From assembly GCA_037951105.1 (NCBI GenBank), contig JBAMJV010007235.1, positions 144,589 to 208,588 of the forward strand: 64,000 nucleotides of DNA. The letters run 5' to 3'. The stretch is from Echinarachnius parma (taxonomy: Eukaryota; Echinodermata; Echinoidea; Clypeasteroida; Echinarachniidae). A program made the translations under genes and the position numbers. How positions within the stretch are numbered: position 1 is the stretch's first letter; every line of letters starts with the position of its first letter. The notes under the pieces are model-generated. The model made no database searches. It was not told where the DNA came from and was given only the letters and a program-made list of their open reading frames with translations. Below are positions 11,301 through 20,097 of the stretch, in pieces.

Positions 11301-13246
11301 CCACCGAGGTAATAGATTGCCTATCACAATCAAGCACATTCGTTAGTTGTTTTATGATCTATGGGACGAACGCGTAACGAACTTTTAGTGTTAATTTTTT
11401 GCTAACAGCCCGGTCACATGATTGCGCGGGGATTGCGCGTGTTGTCCAAAACTATCATTTGTCAAATACAATGGTAAAACGATCTTATGAGGGATATAAA
11501 ACTTGTCATCTTCTTGCTGAAGTGTAGGACTACCAAACCGCAAATTTGTGGGCCTTAGGCACTGATGAGTTAAAGATGAATAACAGTTTTGGGAAAGTTA
11601 CAGAAAACATTTATTATTGATCAATGTTGTTGAATAAGTATCTAAAAAGGGCTTGTGTGGTAAAATCCGAACCTAACGATACATTAAATGCAGAAATATC
11701 GGAAGAAATCCAATACCCGCCCGTTAAATGTATAAATCCACCACTTTTATAGAGAGGTGACCCCTATTTTCCTCTGCAAAGGATCAGATTTGGTGGGCGC
11801 TAATTTGGTGGGCGTTTTTAGCTCATCCGGCCCGAAGGGCCCGATGAGCTTATGCCATGGCGTGGCGTCCTTCGTCCGTCCGTCCTTCTGTCCGTCCGTC
11901 CACAGTTTTCAAAATGCTTCTTCTTCGTTATTTTTCAACCGATTTTGATTCTGATTGTTTCATAAGATAGGGCTAGGAGGGGGATTTAAAACTTCTACAC
12001 AGAATCGTGAAATTCATTATCTATGGTAATTTATGCAAATTTATTCGAAATCACAAAAAAATGCTTCTCCATTTCTCGACCGATTTTGATTTGGTTTGCT
12101 TTATCTGGTAGAGCTAAATTTGGTACACTAAACTTCTACACAGAATTTTGAAATTTTTCTCAATTAATTATGGTAATTTATGCAAATTTATTCCAAAAAT
12201 AACAAAAATTGCTTCTTCTCCCTCATTTCTTGACCGATTTTCATTCCGTTTGGTTTATCTAATAGGGCTAGGTTTCATAAGATAGGGCTAGGAGGGGGAC
12301 TTAAAACTTCTACACAGATTCATGAAATTCATTATCTATGGTAATTTATGCAAATTTATTTGAAATCACAAAAAATACTTCTCCTTCATTTCTCGACCGA
12401 TTTTGATTTGGTTTGCTTTATCTGGTAGAGCTAAATTTGGTACACTAAAATTCTACACAGAATTTTGAGATTTTGCTCCATTGATTAATTATGGTAATTT
12501 ATGCAAATTTATTCCAAAAATAATAAAAATTGCTGCTTCTCCCTCATTTGTTTACCGATTTTCATTCTGTTTGTTTTGTATGATAGGGCTAGCTGGGGGC
12601 TTCAAAACTTGGAAGGGACCCAGCGGTGCAATCAGCTATGTTTTTTTTTCTTTTCTTTAAAAAAATTTTTTTTTTTTTTTTTTTTTTTCTTCCCACGTCC
12701 TTTTTAAATTTAAATTTTTTTCACTCTAATGTTTTATTTTATTTTTTTTTATGTCCCTTCCAGGGCATCAAATTTTTATTTTTTGACCAGTTGAAAAGTG
12801 TACCACATGAAATTTGCGATATTTGATGTTGCGAGATGCCGGATGAGCGCTACGTCATTGACGTTCTGGTTACTGTATTAGACTGTATTTGACGGTTATA
12901 ACAAGAATCAGTTGTACTAGTTTCCTGTGGCAGCTATCACTCTGGACAAGCAAATGGTTTATTAATGTGCTCTTTGCTATAACAAAATTATTTTGTATCT
13001 TTTGGGCATCTTGATCTGAAGATTGATAAATCCACATGTTCTCTCCATATGCAGTTCCGACGGCTGACTCCGGCCGGCAAGAACCACGCATCTATCTCTG
13101 ACGTCATCTTCTACTCCTTCAGGAAGAGCTTTGTCCCCCCAAAGAAGGAGGAAGGTTATGCCGATATTGCCCAGGTCAACTTTGTGCCATCATTCAACAA
13201 CGCGGGCGAAGAGAAACTTTACAGAACATTTTTGATGGAAAAGTGA
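5314..13246 (+). CDS. PNKP: PNKP, polynucleotide kinase 3'-phosphatase: C-terminal 5'-kinase domain (five exons, 5' partial)
   Basis: The exons 5314-5341, 5881-5942, 8399-8508, 10521-10608 and 13055-13246 join in frame (phases 0, 1, 0, 2, 0) with GT/AG borders at every internal junction, giving 159 residues and TGA at 13244-13246. The product carries the Walker A motif GFPASGKST, then YVHVNRDTMGTWQ, VIDNTN and [11 protein letters not shown], which are hallmark segments of the PNKP kinase domain. In animals PNKP phosphorylates 5'-OH DNA ends and removes 3'-phosphates during single- and double-strand break repair, in the nucleus and mitochondria. Animal PNKP is about 520 residues with FHA, phosphatase and kinase domains in order; only the kinase is seen here. 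The missing exons should lie upstream, perhaps outside the window. Introns 2-4 are full of transposons. Confidence 0.95.
5640..5724 (+). mobile_element. Decayed 3' end of a Helitron-like GCGGAGGCAT element
   Basis: GCGGAGGCATCATTTTCAAC followed by GCAGTCGAAGATCCATCTA matches the 3' ends of the elements at 32419-33347 and 51218-53842, but the terminal hairpin is broken (TCAACTGGTGCAGTCG) and the final CTAG reads CTAC. It is a remnant inside the PNKP intron between 5342 and 5880. Confidence 0.7.
5881..5942 (+). CDS. PNKP: PNKP exon b (end of Walker A)
   Basis: Between TTCAATTCACAG and GTAAACAAAA. It completes Ser, then encodes [20 protein letters not shown]. The donor is placed at 5943 so that Arg is followed by Asp-Thr of the next exon, as in the family (VNRDT). 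Confidence 0.92.
6117..7344 (+). mobile_element. Tc1-like element, copy 1, rearranged and non-autonomous
   Basis: The ends CACTCAGCAGAAAAAAGAAA and TTTCTTTTTTTTGCTGAGTG are inverted and flanked by TA on both sides (6115-6116, 7345-7346), the Tc1/mariner target duplication. The long inverted ends (over 150 bp) include the AAAGGATATTTAATTG block. Within 6640-6925 the plus strand encodes the C-terminal part of a Tc1 transposase ([13 protein letters not shown], then [21 protein letters not shown]) with a stop. The segment 6515-6605 is an inverted copy of 6840-6930, so the element has become a partial palindrome and lost the N-terminal half of the transposase. Confidence 0.85.
6640..6925 (+). pseudogene. 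Tc1-like transposase C-terminal fragment
   Basis: It translates to a segment containing the second catalytic Asp region ([20 protein letters not shown]), then [10 protein letters not shown], and after a TAA the tail [11 protein letters not shown]. In Tc1 transposases the second catalytic Asp is in the DDNARPH motif. The LNPIEHVWD segment with the third acidic residue is absent or degraded, and the first Asp region is missing, so no active enzyme is possible. Confidence 0.8.
7752..8040 (+). repeat. Dispersed repeat with alternating AAGTAAAATTT / ACTTGCC motifs, copy 1
   Basis: It starts near GACACTAGCACTTGCCC, contains GGCAAGTAAAATTTAATAAA and TACTTGCCTGATCAGGCAAC, and ends near TGTGGAGGCTTATA. 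The same order of blocks is at 14338-14587, and a weak start is seen near 41486. No clear terminal repeats or target duplication; type unknown. Confidence 0.6.
8399..8508 (+). CDS. PNKP: PNKP exon c
   Basis: 110 bp between TTCAAG and GTAAAG. It encodes [20 protein letters not shown] followed by [16 protein letters not shown] and two bases of Arg. DNTN is the conserved acidic segment of the PNKP kinase fold. Confidence 0.95.
9156..9895. mobile_element. TTAA-flanked MITE A (CCCTAATCCCA termini)
   Basis: CCCTAATCCCA at the left and TGGGATTAGGG at the right are perfect 11-bp inverted ends, each flanked by TTAA (9152-9155 and 9896-9899). TTAA duplications are typical of piggyBac and Kolobok-type elements. 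The 740-bp body has no coding potential and includes 14 G at 9862-9875. Confidence 0.85.
9900..10416. mobile_element. TTAA-flanked MITE B (AGGGGTAGTTCAG termini), abutting MITE A
   Basis: Left end AGGGGTAGTTCAGTTTTGG, right end CATAACTGTACTACCCCT: inverted ends that match well. TTAA lies at 9896-9899 and 10417-10420. The left TTAA is the same tetranucleotide that closes MITE A, so the two elements sit back to back. Confidence 0.85.
10521..10608 (+). CDS. PNKP: PNKP exon d
   Basis: 88 bp between TGATGTGCAG and GTTAGT. It encodes [20 protein letters not shown] followed by FEQARHNEK, the conserved segment with the QARHN motif of the kinase lid region. Confidence 0.95.
11035..11106 (+). tRNA. 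tRNA-Ala-like sequence (anticodon AGC), probably a pseudogene or SINE head
   Basis: A 72-nt cloverleaf can be drawn: acceptor GTCTTCG/CGAAGCC with one mismatch at pair 2-71, D arm GCTT/GAGC, anticodon stem CCGGT/TCCGG with one mismatch around loop CTAGCAA (AGC), and T arm with a perfect B box GGTTCGATTCC. A TTTTT terminator-like run follows 3 nt after. The usual Ala identity pair G3:U70 is C3:G70 here, so function as tRNA-Ala is doubtful. Confidence 0.5.
11198..11500. mobile_element. Foldback element with GAAGCGTAGCTGAGGG loop, plus attached GCGCGGGGATTGCGC block
   Basis: ACAACTAACGAATG at 11198 pairs with CATTCGTTAGTTGT ending at 11350; inner arms (TGATAGTCAAATCTATTACC, GGTGGGCTCAAAATGA) pair likewise around CCGAAGCGTAGCTGAGGG. 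A following block CCGGTCACATGATTGCGCGG, then ACGATCTTATGAGGGATATA, recurs at 63690-63760. The palindrome start recurs at 62083, so the whole is one dispersed composite family. Confidence 0.7.
11821..12848 (+). mobile_element. Helitron/Helentron-like hairpin element with internal tandem repeats (GCTCATCCGGC type)
   Basis: It begins with a hairpin (GCTCATCCGGCCCGAAGGGC, complement ending CGATGAGC at 11849), followed by CCGTCCGTCC-type sequence. It ends GCCGGATGAGC (12838-12848), the inverse of its start. The body holds about three units of roughly 310 bp carrying ACCGATTTTGATT, TAGGGCTAGG and TCTACACAGA. Poly-T runs occur at 12640-12760. The same plan is seen in other families in this window. 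No transposase is present. Confidence 0.6.
13055..13246 (+). CDS. PNKP: PNKP last coding exon
   Basis: It follows CTCCATATGCAG and encodes [20 protein letters not shown], then a Lys-rich segment ([18 protein letters not shown]), a conserved AQVNFVPSF and the C-terminus RTFLMEK, with TGA at 13244. It is higher in GC than its flanks. Decayed copies of its tail lie downstream (13311-13430 and 13500-13590). Confidence 0.95.
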   Translation, partial: FRRLTPAGKNHASISDVIFYSFRKSFVPPKKEEGYADIAQVNFVPSFNNAGEEKLYRTFLMEK

Positions 13247-13310
13247 ACTAAAAACAACCTAGGCTTTGAATTCTGACAATGTCTTCCACAGAGAGCTGTG
13301 TTCCCCTGCC

Positions 13311-13590
13311 AACAAAAGAACAGGGAGCATTTTGCTTTGGTTGCTCAAGTCAACTTTGAACTGTCATGCAATTGATGAAAAGTTCTACAAGACATTTTTG
13401 CTGGAAAAATGAAACTTAAAACTATCCCAGATAAGCTATGCACTAACTAAAAAAGTAATTTTGCTATTCCTCTGGAAAATGACAAGTTTTTTTTGCTGAA
13501 TTACTCAAGATCAATCAAGTTCGGTTATTCGACACTGCAACCAAAAGTAAACTTTGAAGGACATTTTTGCTGGAAAAGTGAACTTTTCCA
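13311..13590 (+). pseudogene. Two decayed copies of the PNKP terminal exon tail in the 3' UTR
   Basis: Copy 1: GTTGCTCAAGTCAACTTTGA (13341) matches the exon's ATTGCCCAGGTCAACTTTGT, and ACATTTTTGCTGGAAAAATG (13394) matches ACATTTTTGATGGAAAAGTG. Copy 2: AAAGTAAACTTTGAAGGACA continuing TTTTTGCTGGAAAAGTGAAC (13543-13582). Both are out of frame and have lost the middle; spacing suggests tandem duplication, not retroposition. Confidence 0.75.
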
Positions 13591-16340
13591 GACATGAAAA
13601 AGAAAGTGCACATTTCGAGTGAACCTCCTGGATGAGAACTCATTGACAATGTTTAAGCAGCAGTTTTCCTTGTTGAAGAAAATAATTTCCGACAGTCGAT
13701 ATGGCAGAGAGAAGAGGAGTTCTGGAGGATTCTTGATAATTATATATTATGGAAAATCTACATGCAACATACCAAATGGTAGACCCTTTAAGGGATGGCT
13801 AGAAAGTTCCTCTTTCACTTTGCAATGAATAAGGAAAGGAATTTTAAAGTGTATGTCAGTACATTGTCTTGATACAAATATTACTTGATGAATACCAATA
13901 CAATAACCGTGCACAAACAACGTTTTCTGGTGCAATCTCTGATATTCTTCTATGTTTTGTTTTATAACAAGATATCTTGTTATATCTTTCATTCTTTGTC
14001 AAATCACCAACATTTTTCTTTTTTTTCTTTTTGTTGCACTCCCTTCAAAATGTCAAAATAATAGTGTCTTTGTCCAAACTGGGTGTTCTTAGCTATTTTC
14101 AGGTGGCCATTGCTCGATAACTAATAGGGTAACTGTTCTAATTTATATTTTATAAGAGATTTTACATGTATATCTAGACATCTCATTTCTTTGTAGGAGG
14201 TGTATGTGAAATGCATTAACATCTTGAAAATTACCTTGACCTGTGGATCAATACTTTTTCACTGAAATAGGTCCTGAAATGTACCCTAAGATGTTAGCTA
14301 CTATATGTAAAAGAATTGGAGATGTTATACAGGGCTGTTATACACTAGCACTTGAGTGCTTGCCTGGGGCAAGTAAAAAATTGATGTTAGGCAAGTAAAA
14401 TTTCATAAATTGTCTAGTTACTTGCCCGATCGGGCAACTTAAATTCCTCTTCAACTACAATAATGGAGCATAGTTCCTTACATGCAAATATCATCTAGAA
14501 GTAAGCAGGATAGTAACATTTGAACATTTATGATTTTACTTGCCTGAACAGGCCAGTTGAGAAAAAAGTTAGTGTGGAGGCTTGTGTTATATCTTCGGAT
14601 CCATTTTATTTATTAATTATTTTATTTATATCTTTAAAAGTCCCACACACATTTTGAAATATGTTGGATTCTTATATCTCAAGTGGTTTGCTTGGTACTC
14701 ATTTAACTTTTTTGTCCATTTCAGTGAAGACTATCAATGAAATCGCATGTGGAATGCATGGACATATTAAATTGATGGCACCGTTTTATATTTGTATTTG
14801 ATCAAATTATGCTTGGAAAATATAACAAATTTTGACAATAAACAGCCATCAATACATCTTTTGAAACACCAAACAAATTACACTGTTTGTTTGACTGTGT
14901 GTGTAGAATAATATGCCCGACTATTTCTAAAGTTAAAATTGAAGTGAAAAATATCTCAAATCGTTTTATATTTTGAAGAGTACAAAAAACTCAATTTTGA
15001 CAAAGTAATTTGTTGAAAGTCAAATCACAGATCAAATAAAAGATTAAGTGGTTATTTCATACCTCCTTCATAATAAATAATGTCATCTCAAGATTGTAAA
15101 TATAATGCTCATTAAAATGTTACCATATTCAACAAAGATGGTCTAGAGGTTGTCGAGCAATCTTCACTTGAAAATTGCTAGCCAAACCCATTTTGGTACA
15201 TAACACTCAATTGATGCCCACTGTACATCAAATCCATTTGGTGGATCCGGCTAAAACTTGACAGTTTAGCTTTTAATGACTTAATTCAAGATATTGTCCG
15301 CCTTTTGCAATTCAATTTTTAAAAATTGCGGGATTATTGTCTTTATATGGAAGACAGTCTTGCCTGAGAAGATTAGGGCTTTAAACCACCTTTTTGAGAA
15401 TTATATTGACTTTTAGAGTTCTATAAAATAAATAGTTATACCTTAATAAATTCAAAATGGAAAAACAGGAGTTTTAAAAAGTGTTTTGAGACTCCATTTC
15501 TGGTTATTCCTTCATGTTTGCAAGTTGCAGTTGTCTAAAAAAAAACCTGCATCTGTGACTTTCATTTCAGAGAGCGAGAAACAGGTTAGCATACTGTGGA
15601 TGATTGTCAACAGAGCTAAACAGCATGTAGACCTGTATAGTGGTCCAGTGACTATGCATGCACGGTAAGCTAGCTACCATGTGTTTGCTGTGTACAACTG
15701 CAAGATCTATGAGTACTACAAAATTTGTGTCTATTCATTCCTTAGATTTTGAGATTTTTATTTGGAGCAGGCATATTAGCAACTTTTTTTACACGGCTTT
15801 AACAGTTGTATTAAATTATATATTTAGTGGACAAAGTGAAGAACATTGAAGAGAGGATTTCTTCAATTTTTGTTTTTATTTGTTTATCCCAAACTACAGA
15901 TTTGTTTGATCTCAATCATCTCTATCTCTCTATCATATTCATCCCCATCTACTGGAAACTGTCCAGATAATTTGTAAATCATGGATACTTCCTTTAACCT
16001 ATACGTACAACACATTTGAGGTGTGATGAGTTGCAAGAACATTAAAAGTGCAAAGAAAATAAAGGGATCAAAAAAAGATTAGCTTTGTTTGTGTGAATAT
16101 GTAACTATTATCTGTTTTCTCTAAACAGAGAAATGCTTGCATAATTATATGCCATTCACTCCTTCTTTAGTTGAGTTGTAGTTTCCTCTGTATGAGTTGA
16201 ACTGTGTAAAGCAACTTACGTTTACCACTTTAAAGGAGGGGGGAAATCCCGGCTTTGATTCAGGTTTATAGCTTTGAATATGTGCCTTTATTGATATACC
16301 ACATTCTTTTTAAACAAAAAATCCTTAAGTTGGGCAAAAA
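13591..16340. other. PNKP 3' UTR and intergenic sequence
   Basis: AT-rich. A canonical AATAAA is at 14837-14842, a candidate polyadenylation signal about 1.6 kb after the stop. Apart from the dispersed repeat at 14338-14587 I see nothing coding. Confidence 0.5.
14338..14587 (+). repeat. Dispersed AAGTAAAATTT / ACTTGCC repeat, copy 2
   Basis: TACACTAGCACTTGAGTGCT, GGCAAGTAAAATTTCATAAA, TTACTTGCCCGATCGGGCAA and TGTGGAGGCTTGTG occur in the same order as in 7752-8040. Confidence 0.6.
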
Positions 16341-16349
16341 AGGAAAATT

Positions 16350-16526
16350 TCATGCACATTTTTGGCTCTTTTTCGCGTCGGCGTTCCATACTCCTAAAAA
16401 AGTAATTTTAGCAGAGCGATGAGCTCATGAGTCATGACGTCACCTGCAGGCAATAACGCGGAAGAGCGAGAATTGTTTACAACGTGGTTCAATGCAAACA
16501 CTTTGAAAATTGAGGATTAACTGAAA
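16350..16526 (+). repeat. 5' flank shared by the two THAP-like copies
   Basis: GGCTCTTTTTCGCGTCGGCG, TTCCATACTCCTAAAAAAGT and a GAGCTCAT block recur in the same order at 45360-45580. This marks a dispersed element whose coding part is the THAP remnant that follows. Confidence 0.65.
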
Positions 16527-16700
16527 TTGCCTCGGGAATGAATTTTAGCAGGATGCAGCAACACATCTAAGGAAAGTATTAGCCTGCACCGTTTTCCATA
16601 AGGATCCACGTATGAGGCGGATTTAGAACTCAAAGGTTAAATTAACGAGGGCCGACTAGGAAGGACCTAGCGAGTGTGTGCAGGTCTGCCGGAGTTTCGG
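16527..16700 (+). pseudogene. THAP-domain remnant, copy 1 (P-element-like or domesticated family)
   Basis: Codons read LPRE, stop, ILAGCSNTSKESISLHRFP; then, after a single-base frameshift, KDPRMRRI, stop (TAG), NSKVKLTRAD, stop (TAG), EGPSE. The two TAG stops fall where a Trp codon (TGG) is expected in a THAP domain, and the first TGA where Cys is expected. THAP domains are DNA-binding C2CH zinc fingers typical of P-element transposases and related animal proteins. This copy is clearly dead; the sister copy is at 45580. Confidence 0.75.
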
Positions 16701-16880
16701 GGGGCCGCGCGGCAAGACAGGTTATGCTCTCGCGTGCTAGCTGCCGCGCCAACTACCTATTACAAGTTCTGAAAAGTAACGAAAATGCAAGATTATTACG
16801 ATCGCACCTATTCTAGACTATTTCTTAATTTACTTACATGTTTGCATGGCTTTTCAAACAAATACAAGAACGATTACCTT

Positions 16881-17021
16881 AGATCAACAAATCTATCACT
16901 TTCGTTGCCTCTTTGACAATGTTTATTATTTTTTTTCTCTGTCGGCATTCTAATGCCGACAGAGAAAAAACCAATAAATAATGTTAAAGAGGCCATGAAA
17001 GTGATAGATTTGTCGATCTAC
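16881..17021. mobile_element. Hairpin MITE, copy 2 of the GATCGACAAATCTAT family
   Basis: The arms AGATCAACAAATCTATCACT and AGTGATAGATTTGTCGATCT are mirrored, and the centre is a perfect palindrome TTTCTCTGTCGGCATT/AATGCCGACAGAGAAA. Copy 1 at 3506-3628 has a different centre. Confidence 0.75.
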
Positions 17022-17238
17022 GACATCGATATATATACACCACGATTACCTGCAAAACGCTCGGACCAGGTGAACTGAACTTAGCGCTCTTTTGTAGTTT
17101 TGTTGTTAATTTGCAAACGGCGTAGACTACGTGTATGATATCAATGCCCAGAAATTGATTGACTATGTTCAACCTCCCGCACGCTCGCCAACGACTTGAG
17201 TTTTGGATTTGTTTACTTCGGGAAAAGTAATATTTTGC

Positions 17239-17373
17239 TCAAAACATTTTGGAGGTGGACACTGAAAATAATCTCGTCACCGGCGTTGAACGTAATCTTG
17301 TGATGTCGTGACTCTTTTGAGGGAAGACTCCAGACGCTACTACTTGGGTGAACAGACGTCGACTTAGATTCAT
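17239..17373 (-). pseudogene. Truncated inverted copy of the ACOT8 first exon (44 codons)
   Basis: Minus strand from ATG at 17373 repeats the ACOT8 N-terminus (starts MNLSRRLFTQVVASG, ends FSVSTSKM). It lacks one codon (a TTT-length gap) and then runs into unrelated DNA, giving Phe and TGA at 17239. Identity with 29063-29194 stops at the codon for Met44 of the real gene (17245 here). The copied upstream region includes the promoter-like CpG segment, so it could be transcribed toward PNKP. Whether it makes a peptide is unknown. Confidence 0.85.
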
Positions 17374-17399
17374 ATTTCAACATGGCTAAAACAGTTGAT

Positions 17400-17640
17400 T
17401 GACCGAATTAACTAACCACCATCAGTACCGTCGCCGCATAGTCGACCGCATATTATTGCGCAATCATCACGGCTGCATTTATCACGTGCGCGCGCGCGAG
17501 GCTCAGCGCAGCACAGCGCAGCACAGGGGCCGGCGCTATGGTAGGCCAGGCTAGGCCCAGATCCGGCCGGCCGAGCCATACTTGAAAGACAGCAATTTGC
17601 CGTCTCTACATTACATGGCATATGGGGTTTCTGGATCTGA
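17400..17640 (-). promoter_or_regulatory. Left-arm copy of the ACOT8 promoter-like region
   Basis: CpG-rich, with (CG)n and an E-box CACGTG at 17483-17488, followed by GGCCGGCGCTATGG and CCGGCCGGCC. It mirrors 28820-29060. Activity is inferred only from similarity to the segment upstream of the intact gene. Confidence 0.5.
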
Positions 17641-17689
17641 TAAGCTCAAATTGGGAATAAGGGGTTGGGAGTACTAGAGGAACTGGTTG

Positions 17690-18116
17690 TGGGAATAAGG
17701 GGTTCCCAGGATGAAATTCCAGTTGAAATTCTAATTGGTACCCATTGAATTCAATACCCATTGAAACCAATTGGTACCCATTGAAATTCCAATTGGTACC
17801 CATTGAAATTCTAATTCCCATTGAATTCGGGTACCCATTGAAACCAATTGGTACCCATTGAAATTCTAATTGGTACCCATTGAATTCAATGGGTACCCAT
17901 TGAAACCAATTTTACCCATTGAAATTCTAATTGGTACCCATTGAAACTGAATTCAATTGGTACCCATTGGCATTAGTTTCAATGGGTACCCATTGTTTCA
18001 TTGTCCATATACTTCGATTACCAATTGATTTCAATTGGTAATTTTCAATGGGTAATTTTCAATGGGTAATTTTCAATTGGTACCAATTGATTTCAATTGG
18101 TAATATAGTCAATGGG
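17690..18116. repeat. Tandem GGTACCCATTGAA / CAATTGG repeats, left arm
   Basis: Short units built from CCAATTGGTACCCATTGAAA and ATTCTAATTGGTACCCATTG, rich in the palindromes GGTACC and CAATTG. The same series in mirror order is at 28340-28735. Confidence 0.8.
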
Positions 18117-18873
18117 GCCATTCTTTGAAAAGTGAAACTTTTTCGGAAAAATTGAAGTTTTATTTTTCTGTAGTTTTGTTCCATTTTTGGAATGATCCAT
18201 GTGTAAAGTTTCATGAAATACATGATTTGAAGTTTAAAATGAAACTTTTTTACTCATTTGCATAAATTTACATATTTCAATATTTTTCTAATAATCATAA
18301 TTCAGAAAATAATCAAGATATCAAAAGGATAATTAGCAAGCTTATTCTTCTCACTTTCCTGTACAGGTTGATACCAACTTTGTAAAAATTCAACCTTTCA
18401 TTCTTTTCTAAACCCGATATTATAAAATTCCCATTTTTCCATTCATATTGTACATGTCACACACGTGACCACCCCAAAATGTCACACACGTGACCAGACG
18501 TTGCCACATAATTAAGTACTATAAAAAACAACGGTTTGATATAATTCTCATTCATTGCTATTGTTGTAGTACTTCTCTAGTAATAAGATGAACATTATAG
18601 CTATTCATATTTTAAAGAATTTTCCAAATGAAATTTAGTTATGAAAAAAGCGCTCCGTGCGAAGTCACACACGTGACCCATGCCATTTGACCTCTGACAT
18701 TGAGTTACGTAATCCTTATAAAATCTTTTGTGTTAAGTTTGAAAGACTACAACATATTCAAGTCACATATGACGTAAAAATCATTATAGTCTCATACTTA
18801 CTGAAATATAAGCATCCCATTTCAAAATTTGTCATGTTTTGGGTCACACACGTGACCAAGAATGGCCCAAATT
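18117..18873. mobile_element. 757-bp insertion in the left arm with GCCATTCTT ends and four CACGTG-centred motifs
   Basis: The right arm preserves the empty site (GTCAATGGGAATTTCACC on the matching strand), which defines the insertion. Ends are GCCATTCTTTG and CAAGAATGGC followed by about 7 nt; TGGG flanks both sides (18113-18116 and 18874-18877). The motif TCACACACGTGACC occurs four times (about 18457, 18481, 18664, 18843). No coding potential. Confidence 0.75.
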
Positions 18874-18924
18874 TGGGAATTTCACCCTGGGTTGGGATAT
18901 TGCTGGTCGAACTTAGTATAGGGG

Positions 18925-20097
18925 TTCGGAGTGCTGATAAGAACTAAGGGTTGTGGGGATAAGGGGTTGGGAGTGCTGATAGAACTAGGGGTTATGGGAA
19001 TAAGGGGTTGGGAGTGCTGATAGAACTAGGGGTTGTGGGAATAAGGGGTTGGGAGTGTTGATAGAACTAGGGGTTGGGAGTGCTGATAGAACTAGGGGCT
19101 GTGGGATAAGGGGTTGGGAGTGTTGCTAGAACTAGGTGTTGTGTGAATAAGGTGTTGGGAGTGCTAGGGGTTGTGGGAATAAGGGGTTGGTAGTGCTAGT
19201 GGAACTAGGGGTTGTGGGAATAAGGGGTTGGGAGTGCTGATAGATCTAGGTGTTGTGGGAATAAGGGGTTGGGGTGCTGATAGAACTAGGGGTTGGGGGT
19301 GCTGATAGATCTAGGTGTTGTGGGAATAAGGTGTTGGGAGTGCTGATAGAACTAGGGGTTGTGGGAATAAGGTGTTAGGAGTGCTGATAGAACTAGGGGT
19401 TGTGGGAATAAGGTGTTAGGAGTGCTGATATAACTAGGGGTTGTGGGAATAAGGGGTTGGGAGTGCTGATAGAACTAGCGTTGTGGGAATAAGGTGTTAG
19501 TGCTGATAGAACTAGGGGTTGTGGGAATAAGGTGTTAGGAGTGCTGATAGAACTAGGGGTTGTGGGAATGAGGGGTTGGGAGTGCTGCTAGAACTAGGGG
19601 TTGTGGGAATGAGGGGTTGGGAGTGCTGCTAGAACTAGTGATTATGGGAATATAAGGGGTTGGGAGTGTGATAGAACTAGGGGTTGTGGGAATAAGGTGT
19701 TAGGAGTGCTGATAGAACTAGGGGTTGTGGGAATAAGGTGTTGGGAGTGCTAGTGGAACTAGGGATTGTGGGAATAAGGGGTTGGAAGTGATGGGGGAAC
19801 TAGGGATTGTGGGAATAACGGGTTGGGACTGCTGGTGGAACTAGGGGTTGTGGGTATCATGGGTATTGTGGATTGGGACTGCTGGTGGAACTAGGTGTTG
19901 TGGATATCGTGGGTTGGAACTGCTGGTGGAACTAGGGGTTGTGGGTATCATGGGTTGGGACTGCTGGTGGAACTAGGGGTTGTGGGTACCGTGGGTTGGA
20001 ACTGCTGGTGGAACTAGGGGTTGTGGGTATCGTGGGTTGGGACTGCTGGTGGAACTAGGGGTTGTGGGTATCGTGGGTTGGAACTGCTGGTGGATCT
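18925..20097 (+). repeat. 41-bp G-rich minisatellite, left arm (about 28 units)
   Basis: Units read AACTAGGGGTTGTGGGAATA, then AGGGGTTGGGAGTGCTGATAG. From about 19850 the inner subtype takes over (TGTGGGTATCGTGGGTTGGG with CTGCTGGTGGAACTA). Outer-type units hold four G-runs with short loops, a G-quadruplex pattern on the + strand. Confidence 0.9.
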
